This document shows positions 45,561 to 54,116 of a stretch of DNA of 64,000 nucleotides, in pieces. Below the pieces are notes generated by a model that saw only the letters and a program-made list of their open reading frames with translations, ran no database searches and was not told where the DNA came from. The position numbers and the translations under genes are program-made. Position 1 is the first letter of the stretch, and the number at the start of each line of letters is the position of its first letter. The DNA comes from Burkholderiaceae bacterium (GTDB lineage Bacteria > Pseudomonadota > Gammaproteobacteria > Burkholderiales > Burkholderiaceae): assembly GCA_947455485.1 (NCBI GenBank), contig CANGNV010000006.1, positions 1 to 64,000 on the forward strand, written 5' to 3'.

Positions 45561-46610
45561 GTGGCATTGCCGCATACTCCCGATTCGAATCCCATTGATT
45601 ATATCGATGATGAGGATTTCATTGCCCTAGAAGTTCCTCCAGAGGTCAGCGGAGAGCGTTTGGATAAGTTCCTTGGTGGCGCTTTGCCAGATTATTCCCG
45701 GAATCGGCTTAAGGCCTGGGTTGAGGCTGGGGCGGTTACGGTTGACGGCAAAGTCACCAAAGTCCGTCATTTACTGCGTGGGAGCGAGAGTATTAAGGTC
45801 TTTCCTCAAGAAATGCCGGAACAATTTGCCTTTGCACCTGAAGATATCCCCCTGGATGTCGTTTATGAGGATGACACCATCATTGTCATCAATAAGCCTG
45901 CTGGGCTCGTGGTTCACCCCGCAGCTGGTAATTGGACGGGTACCTTGTTAAATGGCCTTTTACATCGTTTTCCGGAGCTTAAGCAGCTGCCAAGGGCTGG
46001 AATTGTTCACCGCTTAGACAAAGATACCTCTGGATTAATGGTGGTAGCCCGCACCGATATCGCCCAAACCTCCCTGGTAAGGCAGTTACAGGAGAGAACA
46101 GTAGGTCGACGCTATCTCGCTTGGGTTTGGGGGGATGCCCCATCCCAAGGTAAGGTATTGGCAAGCGTTGGCCGTGATCAGCGCGATCGCCTCAAAATGG
46201 CAGCCGGCTCGCCCCAGGGCAAGCCTGCAGCAACGATGTTTCGACGCTTGGCTAAAGGCTCTTTTGCTGAAAGTCCTACAGCCTTACTGGAGTGTCGCCT
46301 AGAGACGGGCCGAACCCATCAAATTCGGGTTCACCTGGAATCTTTGGGTTTTCCGCTGTTAGGGGATCCCGTTTATCGCAAACGCACCCCTGGTGCAGCC
46401 AAATCATTGCCTTTTAGCCGCCAAGCTTTACATGCTTACGCTCTAAGCCTTAAGCACCCAGCAACCCATGAAGTCATGACCTGGTTTAGGTTACCTCCGC
46501 AAGATTTAATCGATTTGTTGCCATTGGTGGGGATGAGTGAAGCAGATTTACCCAAAGAAGAAGCATTAATGGCGTCTATCAAAAATGATCAGCGCAATGA
46601 ATCAAATTAA
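45561..46610 (+). CDS. rluD: 23S rRNA pseudouridine synthase RluD
   Basis: The 349-residue enzyme makes pseudouridines 1911, 1915 and 1917 of 23S rRNA. An S4 RNA-binding domain (GERLDKFLGGALPDYSRNRLKAWVEAGAVTVDGKV, residues about 30-65) precedes the synthase, whose catalytic Asp is in HRLDKDTSGLMVVA near 152. The start codon is GTG 45561; no ATG fits. It overlaps the next gene by 26 bp. The divergent pair rluD/bamD and following pgeF is a common gene order in proteobacteria. Confidence 0.94.
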   Translation: MALPHTPDSNPIDYIDDEDFIALEVPPEVSGERLDKFLGGALPDYSRNRLKAWVEAGAVTVDGKVTKVRHLLRGSESIKVFPQEMPEQFAFAPEDIPLDVVYEDDTIIVINKPAGLVVHPAAGNWTGTLLNGLLHRFPELKQLPRAGIVHRLDKDTSGLMVVARTDIAQTSLVRQLQERTVGRRYLAWVWGDAPSQGKVLASVGRDQRDRLKMAAGSPQGKPAATMFRRLAKGSFAESPTALLECRLETGRTHQIRVHLESLGFPLLGDPVYRKRTPGAAKSLPFSRQALHAYALSLKHPATHEVMTWFRLPPQDLIDLLPLVGMSEADLPKEEALMASIKNDQRNESN

Positions 46611-47364
46611 GCCAGATTGGGTTGTCCCACCGCAAATCAAGTCTTTTTGTACAACTCGCCATGGCGGTGTCAGCAAGGCACCATTTAATACTCTCAATCT
46701 TGGACTTAATGCGGGCGATGATTCTGTAGATGTTCTGCACAACCGCAGCATTGTCAGACCACATCTTCCTGCTGAGCCACTTTGGCTTAAACAGATTCAT
46801 GGTGTTGCAGTAAGTACTCCAGGCTCCAGGAAGGTCTCATCCGGCAAACCATTTGAAGCAGATGCTGCGGTTACCAATATTGCAAATGAGGTACTAGCTA
46901 TTCTGACTGCGGATTGCATGCCAATATTGTTTGCAAGCAAGGGTGGAGATGTTATTGGGGCGGCACATGCTGGCTGGCGTGGTCTGAGTGGTGGCGTTCT
47001 TGAAAATACTCTTCAAGAAATGCTTGCCTTATCACCAGGGCTAAGTCCAAAAGATATTGTTGTGTGGATGGGGCCCGCTATTGGTCCAACAGCATTTGAG
47101 GTGGGCGAGGATGTTATGCAGGCTTTTGCTGGGCAGGGCTCAACTATTTTGTCGAAGGCATTTACGCCAATTGATGGGAATTCTGGAAAGTATTTGGCAA
47201 ATCTATATTTGCTTGCCCGAGAGCGGCTAAGGTCATTAGGTGTTGAGGAAATTGATGGTGGCGACTTTTGCACCTTCAATGATTCAGAGAGATTCTTTTC
47301 TTATCGCAGGGACAAAGAAACCGGACGTTTCGCTACCTTGATTTGGATTTCTAGTGAAACCTAA
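46585..47364 (+). CDS. pgeF: YfiH/PgeF family polyphenol oxidase-like protein (purine nucleoside phosphorylase-like)
   Basis: The 259-residue protein has the YfiH/DUF152 fold. KSFCTTRHGGVSKAPFNTLNLG, AVLTADCMPILFASKGGDVIGAAHAGWRGLSGGVLE and GPAIGPTAFEVG are conserved, including the Cys and His of the metal site. E. coli YfiH (PgeF) acts on a misincorporated peptidoglycan precursor, and other members act as adenosine deaminase or phosphorylase. It overlaps rluD by 26 bp; ATG 46597 is an alternative start. It ends 102 bp before phaC. Confidence 0.88.
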   Translation: MISAMNQIKPDWVVPPQIKSFCTTRHGGVSKAPFNTLNLGLNAGDDSVDVLHNRSIVRPHLPAEPLWLKQIHGVAVSTPGSRKVSSGKPFEADAAVTNIANEVLAILTADCMPILFASKGGDVIGAAHAGWRGLSGGVLENTLQEMLALSPGLSPKDIVVWMGPAIGPTAFEVGEDVMQAFAGQGSTILSKAFTPIDGNSGKYLANLYLLARERLRSLGVEEIDGGDFCTFNDSERFFSYRRDKETGRFATLIWISSET

Positions 47365-47384
47365 ACTTGGGGTTATTACTAGCT

Positions 47385-47417
47385 TAGCCCTAGGGCTAGG
47401 GTTAGTGCGTATAACCC
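47385..47417. promoter_or_regulatory. Overlapping palindromes upstream of phaC
   Basis: TAGCCCTAGGGCTA (47385-47398) is a perfect 14-bp palindrome, followed at once by GGGTTA / TAACCC (47399-47404, 47412-47417). They lie about 50 bp before the phaC start and could be operators; no regulator can be named. Confidence 0.4.
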
Positions 47418-47466
47418 TTCCAGCCTGATAGATGGAGAATGGTCTCAATAACTTTACGAGATCATT

Positions 47467-49101
47467 ATGTTTGCAGGTATGAATACAGGTGTTGCGCCAT
47501 CATTGGCTCCACACCACATGGCGTTAATTCCACCAGAGCGTTTGGCAGAAATTCAAAAAGAATACTTCGCTGAATTTGCGCACCTTGCAACCAATCCAGA
47601 ATCCATTGAAGTAAAGGATCGTCGCTTCTCTGGGAAGGCTTGGCATTCGTCTTGGAGCAAGATGATTGCCGCAACTTATTTATTGAACTCCAAACATTTG
47701 CAAGCTCTCGCAAATGCAGTTGATGCCGATGAAAAAACCAAGGCCAAAATTTTGTTTGCTACAGAGCAAATGATTGACGCCTTATCCCCCTCGAACTTTA
47801 TCGCAACCAATCCCGAGGTTCTTGAAAACATTATTAGCTCACAAGGACAGTCTATTCAAAATGGAATAGTGAACTTGCTGGGCGATTTGAAAAAAGGCAA
47901 AGTTTCATTAACCGATGAAAGTGCTTTTGAAGTTGGAAAGAATATTGCAACAACAGAAGGTCAAGTGGTATTCCGTAATGAGCTCTTTGAGTTAATTCAA
48001 TACACGCCACTAACTGATACCGTCTATGAGCGGCCGTATTTGATGGTGCCTCCTTGTATTAATAAGTACTACATTTTGGATTTACAGCCAGACAATTCTG
48101 TAGTGCGTTACATGGTCGAGCAAGGTCATACAGTTTTCTTGGTTTCCTGGAAAAATCCTGACGTCTCTATGTCTAAGGTAACTTGGGATGACTACGTTGG
48201 TGAGGGTGTGATCAAGGCAATTGAGGTGGTCAAAGATATTGGCAGCACAGATCAAATTAACGTACTCGGCTTCTGCGTAGGCGGGACCTTAACTTCTACT
48301 GCTTTAGCTGTATTAGCGGCTCGTAAAAAAGATTATGTGGCCAGCTTAACCTTGCTCACCACGCTATTAGACTTTACTGACACTGGAATTCTGGATGTCT
48401 TCATTGATGAAGGTATGGTCAAGTTGCGCGAAGGCACCATTGGTGGTGAGGGTGGTCATTTCGGCATGATGTCGGGTCTAGATCTAGGTAATACATTCTC
48501 TTTCTTGCGCCCAAACGATTTGGTGTGGAACTATGTTGTTGAGAATTACTTAAAAGGCAATTCGCCGCCGCCATTTGATTTGCTCTATTGGAACGGCGAC
48601 TCCACTAATCTGCCTGGCCCAATGTACTGCTGGTATCTACGCCATACCTACCTACAAAACGAACTGATTAAACCAGGCAAGCTTACTGTTTGCGGTGAAA
48701 AGGTTGACCTAGGCAAGATTACCGTGCCAGCCTATATTTATGCATCACATGATGATCACATCGTGCCTTGGAAATCCGCTTATGAATCTACGCATATCTT
48801 GAAGGGTAAGAATCGATTTGTTTTAGGTGCATCAGGACATATTGCTGGAGTGATCAATCCACCAGCGAAAAATAAGCGTCATTATTTTGAAAATAATAAA
48901 TTGGCGAAGACTGCGGATGAGTGGTTGACTGCAGCAAAAGATATCAAGGGTAGTTGGTGGCCTAACTATGCTCAATGGTTGGAACAGTTTGGTGGCAAGA
49001 AAATTAAAGCTAGCAAAACGTTTGGTAATGCACAGTACAAAAAACTAGAAGCGGCACCTGGTAAGTACGTGAAAGAAAAAGTATCAACAGCTGCTCAATA
49101 A
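47467..49101 (+). CDS. phaC: Class I poly(3-hydroxyalkanoate) synthase
   Basis: The 544-residue PhaC polymerises hydroxyacyl-CoA into PHA granules. The lipase-like box is GFCVGGT near residue 265, with the nucleophilic Cys; the catalytic Asp is in SHDDHIVPWKSAYES near 435 and the His in GASGHIAGVINPP near 460. It starts MFAGMNTG at ATG 47467. Class I synthases are usually 560-600 residues, so it is slightly short at the N-terminus. phaB follows 22 bp downstream, then phaR. Confidence 0.95.
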   Translation: MFAGMNTGVAPSLAPHHMALIPPERLAEIQKEYFAEFAHLATNPESIEVKDRRFSGKAWHSSWSKMIAATYLLNSKHLQALANAVDADEKTKAKILFATEQMIDALSPSNFIATNPEVLENIISSQGQSIQNGIVNLLGDLKKGKVSLTDESAFEVGKNIATTEGQVVFRNELFELIQYTPLTDTVYERPYLMVPPCINKYYILDLQPDNSVVRYMVEQGHTVFLVSWKNPDVSMSKVTWDDYVGEGVIKAIEVVKDIGSTDQINVLGFCVGGTLTSTALAVLAARKKDYVASLTLLTTLLDFTDTGILDVFIDEGMVKLREGTIGGEGGHFGMMSGLDLGNTFSFLRPNDLVWNYVVENYLKGNSPPPFDLLYWNGDSTNLPGPMYCWYLRHTYLQNELIKPGKLTVCGEKVDLGKITVPAYIYASHDDHIVPWKSAYESTHILKGKNRFVLGASGHIAGVINPPAKNKRHYFENNKLAKTADEWLTAAKDIKGSWWPNYAQWLEQFGGKKIKASKTFGNAQYKKLEAAPGKYVKEKVSTAAQ

Positions 49102-49123
49102 TATTTTTCATAAGGGGAATTAC

Positions 49124-49864
49124 ATGTCTCAAAAGATTGCATATGTAACTGGTGGTATGGGTGGCATTGGTACTGCTATTTGTCAACGCCTCGCCAAGGA
49201 TGGCTTTAAAGTCATCGCTGGTTGCGGCCCTAATTCCCCGCGCAAAGATCGCTGGATTGGCGAACAAAAAGCTTTAGGTTATGACTTCATCGCTTCTGAA
49301 GGTAACGTTTCCGACTGGGATAGTACTGTTGCTGCATTCGATAAAGTTAAAGCGGAAGTAGGGCGTGTCGATGTTTTGGTGAATAACGCCGGTATTACTA
49401 AAGACAGCGTCTTCCGCAAAATGACTCCAGATCAGTGGAAGGCTGTGATCGATACCAACCTCAACTCTTTATTTAATGTGACTAAGCAAGTGGTTGATGG
49501 CATGGCCGATAACGGCTGGGGTCGCATCATTAACATTTCCTCTGTAAACGGCCAGAAGGGTCAGTTTGGTCAATCCAACTACTCCACAGCTAAAGCAGGC
49601 TTGCACGGATTTACGATGGCCTTATCGCAAGAGCTGGCATCCAAGGGTGTGACTGTAAATACCGTCTCTCCTGGGTATATCGGTACAGATATGGTGAAGG
49701 CTATTCGCGAAGATGTACTGGAGAAGATTGTTGCTGGTGTTCCAGTCAAGCGTTTGGGCACCCCTGAAGAGATTGCTTCCATTTGCTGCTGGATTGCCTC
49801 TGATGATGGTGGCTATGCCACTGGCGCTGATTTCTCCTTGAATGGCGGTCTGCATACGGGCTAA
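49124..49864 (+). CDS. phaB: Acetoacetyl-CoA reductase
   Basis: The 246-residue short-chain dehydrogenase reduces acetoacetyl-CoA to (R)-3-hydroxybutyryl-CoA with NADPH, the monomer for PhaC. Cofactor motif YVTGGMGGIGTAICQRL is at the N-terminus; catalytic Ser-Tyr-Lys is in NISSVNGQKGQFGQSNYSTAKAG (about 138-160). An AAGGGG element precedes ATG 49124. The thiolase needed upstream (gene at 51982) is separate, beyond phaR and rimO. Confidence 0.94.
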   Translation: MSQKIAYVTGGMGGIGTAICQRLAKDGFKVIAGCGPNSPRKDRWIGEQKALGYDFIASEGNVSDWDSTVAAFDKVKAEVGRVDVLVNNAGITKDSVFRKMTPDQWKAVIDTNLNSLFNVTKQVVDGMADNGWGRIINISSVNGQKGQFGQSNYSTAKAGLHGFTMALSQELASKGVTVNTVSPGYIGTDMVKAIREDVLEKIVAGVPVKRLGTPEEIASICCWIASDDGGYATGADFSLNGGLHTG

Positions 49865-49896
49865 ACACCTTAAAAATGCAGTTTTAGTGGTCTGCT

Positions 49897-49945
49897 CATC
49901 GGCATATTTACCTTCAGGTCAAACTAGGGATAAACTATGCCGATG
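49897..49945. promoter_or_regulatory. Inverted repeat upstream of phaR
   Basis: CATCGGCATA (49897-49906) and TATGCCGATG (49936-49945) form a perfect 10-bp inverted repeat 29 bp apart. A GCAG-N10-CTGC element lies next to it (49878-49895). TGC/GCA-rich sites occur in PhaR operators elsewhere, so autoregulation is possible, though not shown. Confidence 0.4.
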
Positions 49946-49980
49946 TTGCATTGCAGTACCGAGAGTTAGGAAAAAATTAC

Positions 49981-50541
49981 ATGGCCACACGTTCCAAAAA
50001 AGCAGGCGATAGCCGCTTGATTAAGAAGTATCCCAATCGTCGTTTATACGACACCCAAACCAGCGCTTATGTCACGCTGGCTGATATCAAAAATTTAGTG
50101 ATGGCTGGCGATGCTTTTAGCGTTGTGGATGCAAAAACTGAAGATGATTTAACGCGCAATATTTTGCTGCAAATTATTTTGGAAGAAGAAGCTGGTGGAG
50201 CGCCGGTGTTTTCCACTCAAATGCTTTCCCAAATCATTCGCTTTTATGGCAACTCCATGCAAGGTTTGATGGGTAGCTATCTTGAAAAAACGATGCAATC
50301 TTTTGTGGACATCCACAATAAGTTGGGCGATCAAACACAGGGCTTGGGTGCAGGCAGCACTCCTGAAGCATGGGCCAAGATGATGAATCTACAAAACCCA
50401 ATGATGCAAGGTTTGATGGGTAACTACATGGAGCAAAGCAAAGATCTATTTGTGAAGATGCAAGAGCAAATGCAAAGCTCCCCAACGATATTTAGTAGCT
50501 TCCCGTTTCCAGGTCAACCTAACCCAACAGAAAAAGAATAG
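49981..50541 (+). CDS. phaR: Polyhydroxyalkanoate synthesis repressor PhaR
   Basis: The 186-residue protein has the PHB/PHA accumulation regulator DNA-binding domain at the N-terminus, [56 protein letters not shown] (about 11-70), and a C-terminal Met/Gln-rich tail with repeats such as [14 protein letters not shown], thought to bind PHA granules. It represses phasin and its own gene until granules titrate it. ATG 49981 is chosen over the frame start at 49951. It lies between phaB and rimO, 3 bp from rimO. Confidence 0.93.
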   Translation: MATRSKKAGDSRLIKKYPNRRLYDTQTSAYVTLADIKNLVMAGDAFSVVDAKTEDDLTRNILLQIILEEEAGGAPVFSTQMLSQIIRFYGNSMQGLMGSYLEKTMQSFVDIHNKLGDQTQGLGAGSTPEAWAKMMNLQNPMMQGLMGNYMEQSKDLFVKMQEQMQSSPTIFSSFPFPGQPNPTEKE

Positions 50542-50543
50542 TT

Positions 50544-51902
50544 GTGGCGGGTAAAGTTGGTTTTGTTTCCTTGGGCTGCCCCAAGGCTCTAGTTGATTCT
50601 GAGCTCATCCTCACCCAATTAAGCGCTGAGGGTTACGAGACCGCCAAGGATTACTCTGGTGCAGATCTCGTGATTGTGAACACCTGTGGCTTTATTGATT
50701 CCGCCGTTGAAGAAAGTCTTGCCGCGATTGGTGAGGCCTTATCCGAGAATGGCAAGGTGATTGTTACGGGCTGTCTCGGTGCTCGTAAAAACGCTGATGG
50801 TAGTGATCTTATTCAGAGTATTCACCCTAAAGTCCTTGCCGTTACTGGCCCGCACGCTACACAAGAGGTGATGCAGGCTATTCATTTGCATCTGCCAAAA
50901 CCTCACGATCCCTTTACTGATTTACTACCGCCGATTGGCGTGAAGCTCACGCCAAAGCATTACGCTTACCTTAAGATCTCTGAAGGCTGTAATCACCGTT
51001 GCACCTTCTGCATTATCCCAAGCATGCGTGGCGATCTTGTTTCACGCCCCATTGGCGAAGTATTGCTAGAGGCCAAAAAATTATTTGAATCTGGCGTAAA
51101 AGAGTTATTGGTTGTTTCTCAAGACACGAGTGCCTACGGTGTTGATATTCAATATCGCACTGGCTTTTGGGATGGCAAGCCGGTCAAGACGCGCATGTTT
51201 GATTTGGTGAATGCCTTAAATCAAATCGCGAGAGAGCATCAAGCATGGGTTCGCCTGCATTACGTTTACCCCTATCCACATGTTGATGATGTTCTGCCGT
51301 TAATGGCTGAGTTTTCTGATCATGGCTATGGCGTACTTCCTTATTTGGATATTCCTTTGCAGCACGCCCATCCAGATGTGCTCAAGCGCATGAAGCGTCC
51401 AGCGAGTGGAGAAAAGAATATAGAGCGAATTCAAGCATGGCGCGCTGCTTGCCCGGACTTGGTTATTCGCAGTACTTTTATTGCAGGCTTTCCAGGCGAA
51501 ACAGAGGAAGAGTTTGAATATCTTTTGAACTTCCTTGATGAAGCTCAAATAGATCGCGCCGGTTGTTTTGCTTATTCACCGGTTGATGGTGCAACTGCCA
51601 ATGCTCTGGATAATCCAGTTCCGGAAGCCTTGCGTGAAGATCGCCGAGCCCGTTTTATGGCCAAGGCCGAAGAAATCTCGATTAAACGGCTTTCCAAGAA
51701 AATCGGTAAGCGTCTTCAGGTCATCATTGACCGTGTGGACGAATCTGGTGGAATTGGCCGAACTATCGGTGATGCCCCTGAAATTGATGGTTTGGTGAGG
51801 GTTTTACCCCCCAGCAAGCCATCAAAGCGCTATCGTGCTGGCGAAATCATCAAAGTGACGGTGATTAGCTCCCAAGGGCATGACCTAATAGCCGAAACTT
51901 GA
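50544..51902 (+). CDS. rimO: Ribosomal protein S12 methylthiotransferase
   Basis: The 452-residue radical-SAM enzyme methylthiolates an aspartate of S12. Two iron-sulphur clusters are visible: the N-terminal UPF0004 cysteines ([19 protein letters not shown] and VTGCLG) and the [11 protein letters not shown] motif near residue 150. A TRAM domain closes the protein ([13 protein letters not shown] to VISSQGHDL). The start is GTG 50544, 3 bp after the phaR stop, so coupling to phaR is likely even though the roles are unrelated. Confidence 0.94.
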   Translation: MAGKVGFVSLGCPKALVDSELILTQLSAEGYETAKDYSGADLVIVNTCGFIDSAVEESLAAIGEALSENGKVIVTGCLGARKNADGSDLIQSIHPKVLAVTGPHATQEVMQAIHLHLPKPHDPFTDLLPPIGVKLTPKHYAYLKISEGCNHRCTFCIIPSMRGDLVSRPIGEVLLEAKKLFESGVKELLVVSQDTSAYGVDIQYRTGFWDGKPVKTRMFDLVNALNQIAREHQAWVRLHYVYPYPHVDDVLPLMAEFSDHGYGVLPYLDIPLQHAHPDVLKRMKRPASGEKNIERIQAWRAACPDLVIRSTFIAGFPGETEEEFEYLLNFLDEAQIDRAGCFAYSPVDGATANALDNPVPEALREDRRARFMAKAEEISIKRLSKKIGKRLQVIIDRVDESGGIGRTIGDAPEIDGLVRVLPPSKPSKRYRAGEIIKVTVISSQGHDLIAET

Positions 51903-51981
51903 CTATTGGAATAAAAATAGTGTTTTGACCTGCTATTAGGGTCATTCTTTTGCCTAATTAGGTACCTTAAAGGGGATTGTT

Positions 51982-53166
51982 ATGAGTCGTGATGTCGTCG
52001 TTTTAAGTGCTGTACGTTCAGCAATTGGTACTTTCAATGGATCACTGAGTAGTCTAGAGCCATCCGAGCTCGGCGGCATTGTGATGAAAGAAGCGGTTGC
52101 TCGCTCTGGAGTAGATCCAGCCTTAATTAATTACATTACTGTTGGCAATACTATTCCTACAGATAACCGTTACGCCTATGTGGCTCGTGTAGCTTCTATT
52201 CAAGCTGGTCTGCCAATGGAATCTGTTGCCATGGCTTTAAACCGTTTATGCAGTTCAGGCTTGCAAGCGATTGTGACCACTGCTCAACAAATTATGTTGG
52301 GTGACTGCGATTACGGTATCGGCGGAGGCGTTGAAGTGATGTCACGCGGTATGTACGGTTCACCAGCAATGCGCAGCGGTGCACGTATGGGTGATACCAA
52401 AATGATCGACTTGATGGTTTCTGTCTTAACGGATCCATTTGGCGTTGGTCATATGGGTGTTACTGCTGAGAACCTCGTTGAGAAATGGAAGCTGACACGT
52501 GAAGAGCAAGATGCTCTCGCAGTGGAATCACATCGTCGCGCTGCACACGCTATTAAAGAAGGTCGCTTCAAATCTCAAATCGTTCCAATCACCATCAAAA
52601 CTCGTAAGGGTGATGTTGTGTTTGATACTGACGAACATTGCAAGCCAGAGACCACTATGGAAACTTTGGCGAAGATGAAAGCAGTATTCAAAAAAGAAGG
52701 TGGTAGCGTAACTGCAGGCAATGCATCAGGTATTAATGATGGTGCAGCATTCTTTGTATTGGCAGAGGCTGAAGCAGCCAAGAAAGCTGGTCATAAGCCA
52801 ATCGCTCGCTTAGTGTCTTACGCTATTGCTGGTGTGCCTAACCACATCATGGGTGAGGGCCCGATCCCAGCAACCAAGATTGCTCTTGAGCGCGCTGGCC
52901 TGAAATTAGACCAAATTGATGTGATCGAATCCAATGAAGCTTTTGCTGCACAAGCTTTGGCCGTGACTAAAGGCTTGGGTTTAGATCCAGCCAAGACAAA
53001 CGTAAACGGTGGCGCGATTGCATTAGGTCACCCAATTGGTTGCTCTGGTGCCGCCATTGCTACTAAGGCTATTCATGAACTACATCGCGTTCAAGGCAAA
53101 TATGCTTTGGTCACAATGTGTATTGGTGGTGGTCAAGGTATCGCAACTATTTTTGAGCGCCTGTAA
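51982..53166 (+). CDS. Acetyl-CoA C-acetyltransferase (beta-ketothiolase)
   Basis: The 394-residue thiolase condenses two acyl-CoA into acetoacetyl- or 3-ketoacyl-CoA. The acylated Cys is in LNRLCSSGLQAIV near residue 90, the His in NGGAIALGHPIGCSGA near 350, and the second Cys in VTMCIGGGQGIA near 380. It resembles BktB-type and PhaA-type enzymes. AAGGGGA precedes ATG 51982. It can supply PHA synthesis or the propionyl-CoA route; which one is not determined. It lies next to serB, convergent. Confidence 0.92.
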   Translation: MSRDVVVLSAVRSAIGTFNGSLSSLEPSELGGIVMKEAVARSGVDPALINYITVGNTIPTDNRYAYVARVASIQAGLPMESVAMALNRLCSSGLQAIVTTAQQIMLGDCDYGIGGGVEVMSRGMYGSPAMRSGARMGDTKMIDLMVSVLTDPFGVGHMGVTAENLVEKWKLTREEQDALAVESHRRAAHAIKEGRFKSQIVPITIKTRKGDVVFDTDEHCKPETTMETLAKMKAVFKKEGGSVTAGNASGINDGAAFFVLAEAEAAKKAGHKPIARLVSYAIAGVPNHIMGEGPIPATKIALERAGLKLDQIDVIESNEAFAAQALAVTKGLGLDPAKTNVNGGAIALGHPIGCSGAAIATKAIHELHRVQGKYALVTMCIGGGQGIATIFERL

Positions 53167-53185
53167 TCAGCGCTCATTTGCTGCC

Positions 53186-53214
53186 ATTGCCTTATTCAAA
53201 GTGAATTAGGCAAT
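53186..53214. terminator. Convergent inverted repeat between thiolase and serB
   Basis: ATTGCCTTATTC / GAATTAGGCAAT (53186-53197, 53203-53214) pairs with one mismatch around a 5-nt loop. It includes the serB stop codon. No T-tract follows, so termination is plausible but not certain. Confidence 0.45.
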
Positions 53215-54096
53215 TAGCAGTAAAGCAGCATCCAAGCCGACTCGGTCAAAAGCCGCGTCGGCTTTTTCTTTGACGATCGGTTTTGCTTTGTAGGCAATGC
53301 TGATTCCAGAGCCATGCATCATTAGCAGGTCGTTTGATCCATCACCCATGGTGATTGAGTTCTTTTTTTGGCAACCCATCAGATTGCAGGCTTGCTCTAG
53401 ATAGGCATTCTTCGCTGCGCCATCAACGATTTCGCCAATAACTTTACCGGTCAGCTTGCCGTCAATGATTTCTAAGGTGTTTGCTTGGGTTTGCTTGAAG
53501 CCCAGCTCCTGCTGGAGTTTTTGGGTGAAGAAAGTGAAGCCTCCGGAAACTAGTAGGGTGTAAAAGCCCCTGGCATTGGCTCCAGCTAGTAATTCAGCGG
53601 CACCAGGGTTAGGTCTTAGACGTTCGCGGTAGACCGAATCCAATACATCAGCAGATACGCCTTCTAGGAGGGCTACGCGTCTACGCAAGCTTTCTTTAAA
53701 GTCTTTAATTTCACCGCGCATCGTGGCTTCAGTAATTTCTGAAACTGCAGCCTTCTTGCCTGTGAAGTCTGCAATCTCATCAATGCACTCGATATTGATC
53801 AGGGTCGAATCCATATCCATTGCCAGCACCTTCACTTCGCTTGGATTTAATCCCGGTGAAAGAAAAGCTAAATCTGCGTCATATGCAGCAGCAATATCAC
53901 GCATAGCAACCCTTGCTTCTGGTAGCAAGGCGTGGGAGCAAGTCCAGTGGGCGGTGAAATATTTCAAATGACCTTGTTCTTTGCTGTCCTTAGTAATCTC
54001 AATACCTAAGACTTTTGCATGTGCAATCAATGCAGTATTTAATTGCGAAGTGATTGGGGTATTAGCAAGCGCTACAAGAGTAAGGTGATTAGACAT
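53206..54096 (-). CDS. serB: Phosphoserine phosphatase
   Basis: The 296-residue HAD phosphatase makes serine from phosphoserine. The catalytic motif is VLAMDMDSTLINIECIDEIADF near residue 93; motif II is SGGFTFF, and motif III/IV includes ITMGDGSNDLLMMHGSG. The N-terminal ~80 residues are an ACT-like regulatory domain (LTLVALANTPITSQLNTALIAHAKVLGIEI), as in proteobacterial SerB. It lies 20 bp before mfd's stop, both on the minus strand, so mfd and serB may be cotranscribed. Confidence 0.94.
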   Translation of the reverse strand: MSNHLTLVALANTPITSQLNTALIAHAKVLGIEITKDSKEQGHLKYFTAHWTCSHALLPEARVAMRDIAAAYDADLAFLSPGLNPSEVKVLAMDMDSTLINIECIDEIADFTGKKAAVSEITEATMRGEIKDFKESLRRRVALLEGVSADVLDSVYRERLRPNPGAAELLAGANARGFYTLLVSGGFTFFTQKLQQELGFKQTQANTLEIIDGKLTGKVIGEIVDGAAKNAYLEQACNLMGCQKKNSITMGDGSNDLLMMHGSGISIAYKAKPIVKEKADAAFDRVGLDAALLLIA

Positions 54097-54116
54097 GGGC
54101 GATTAACGATCAGTAA

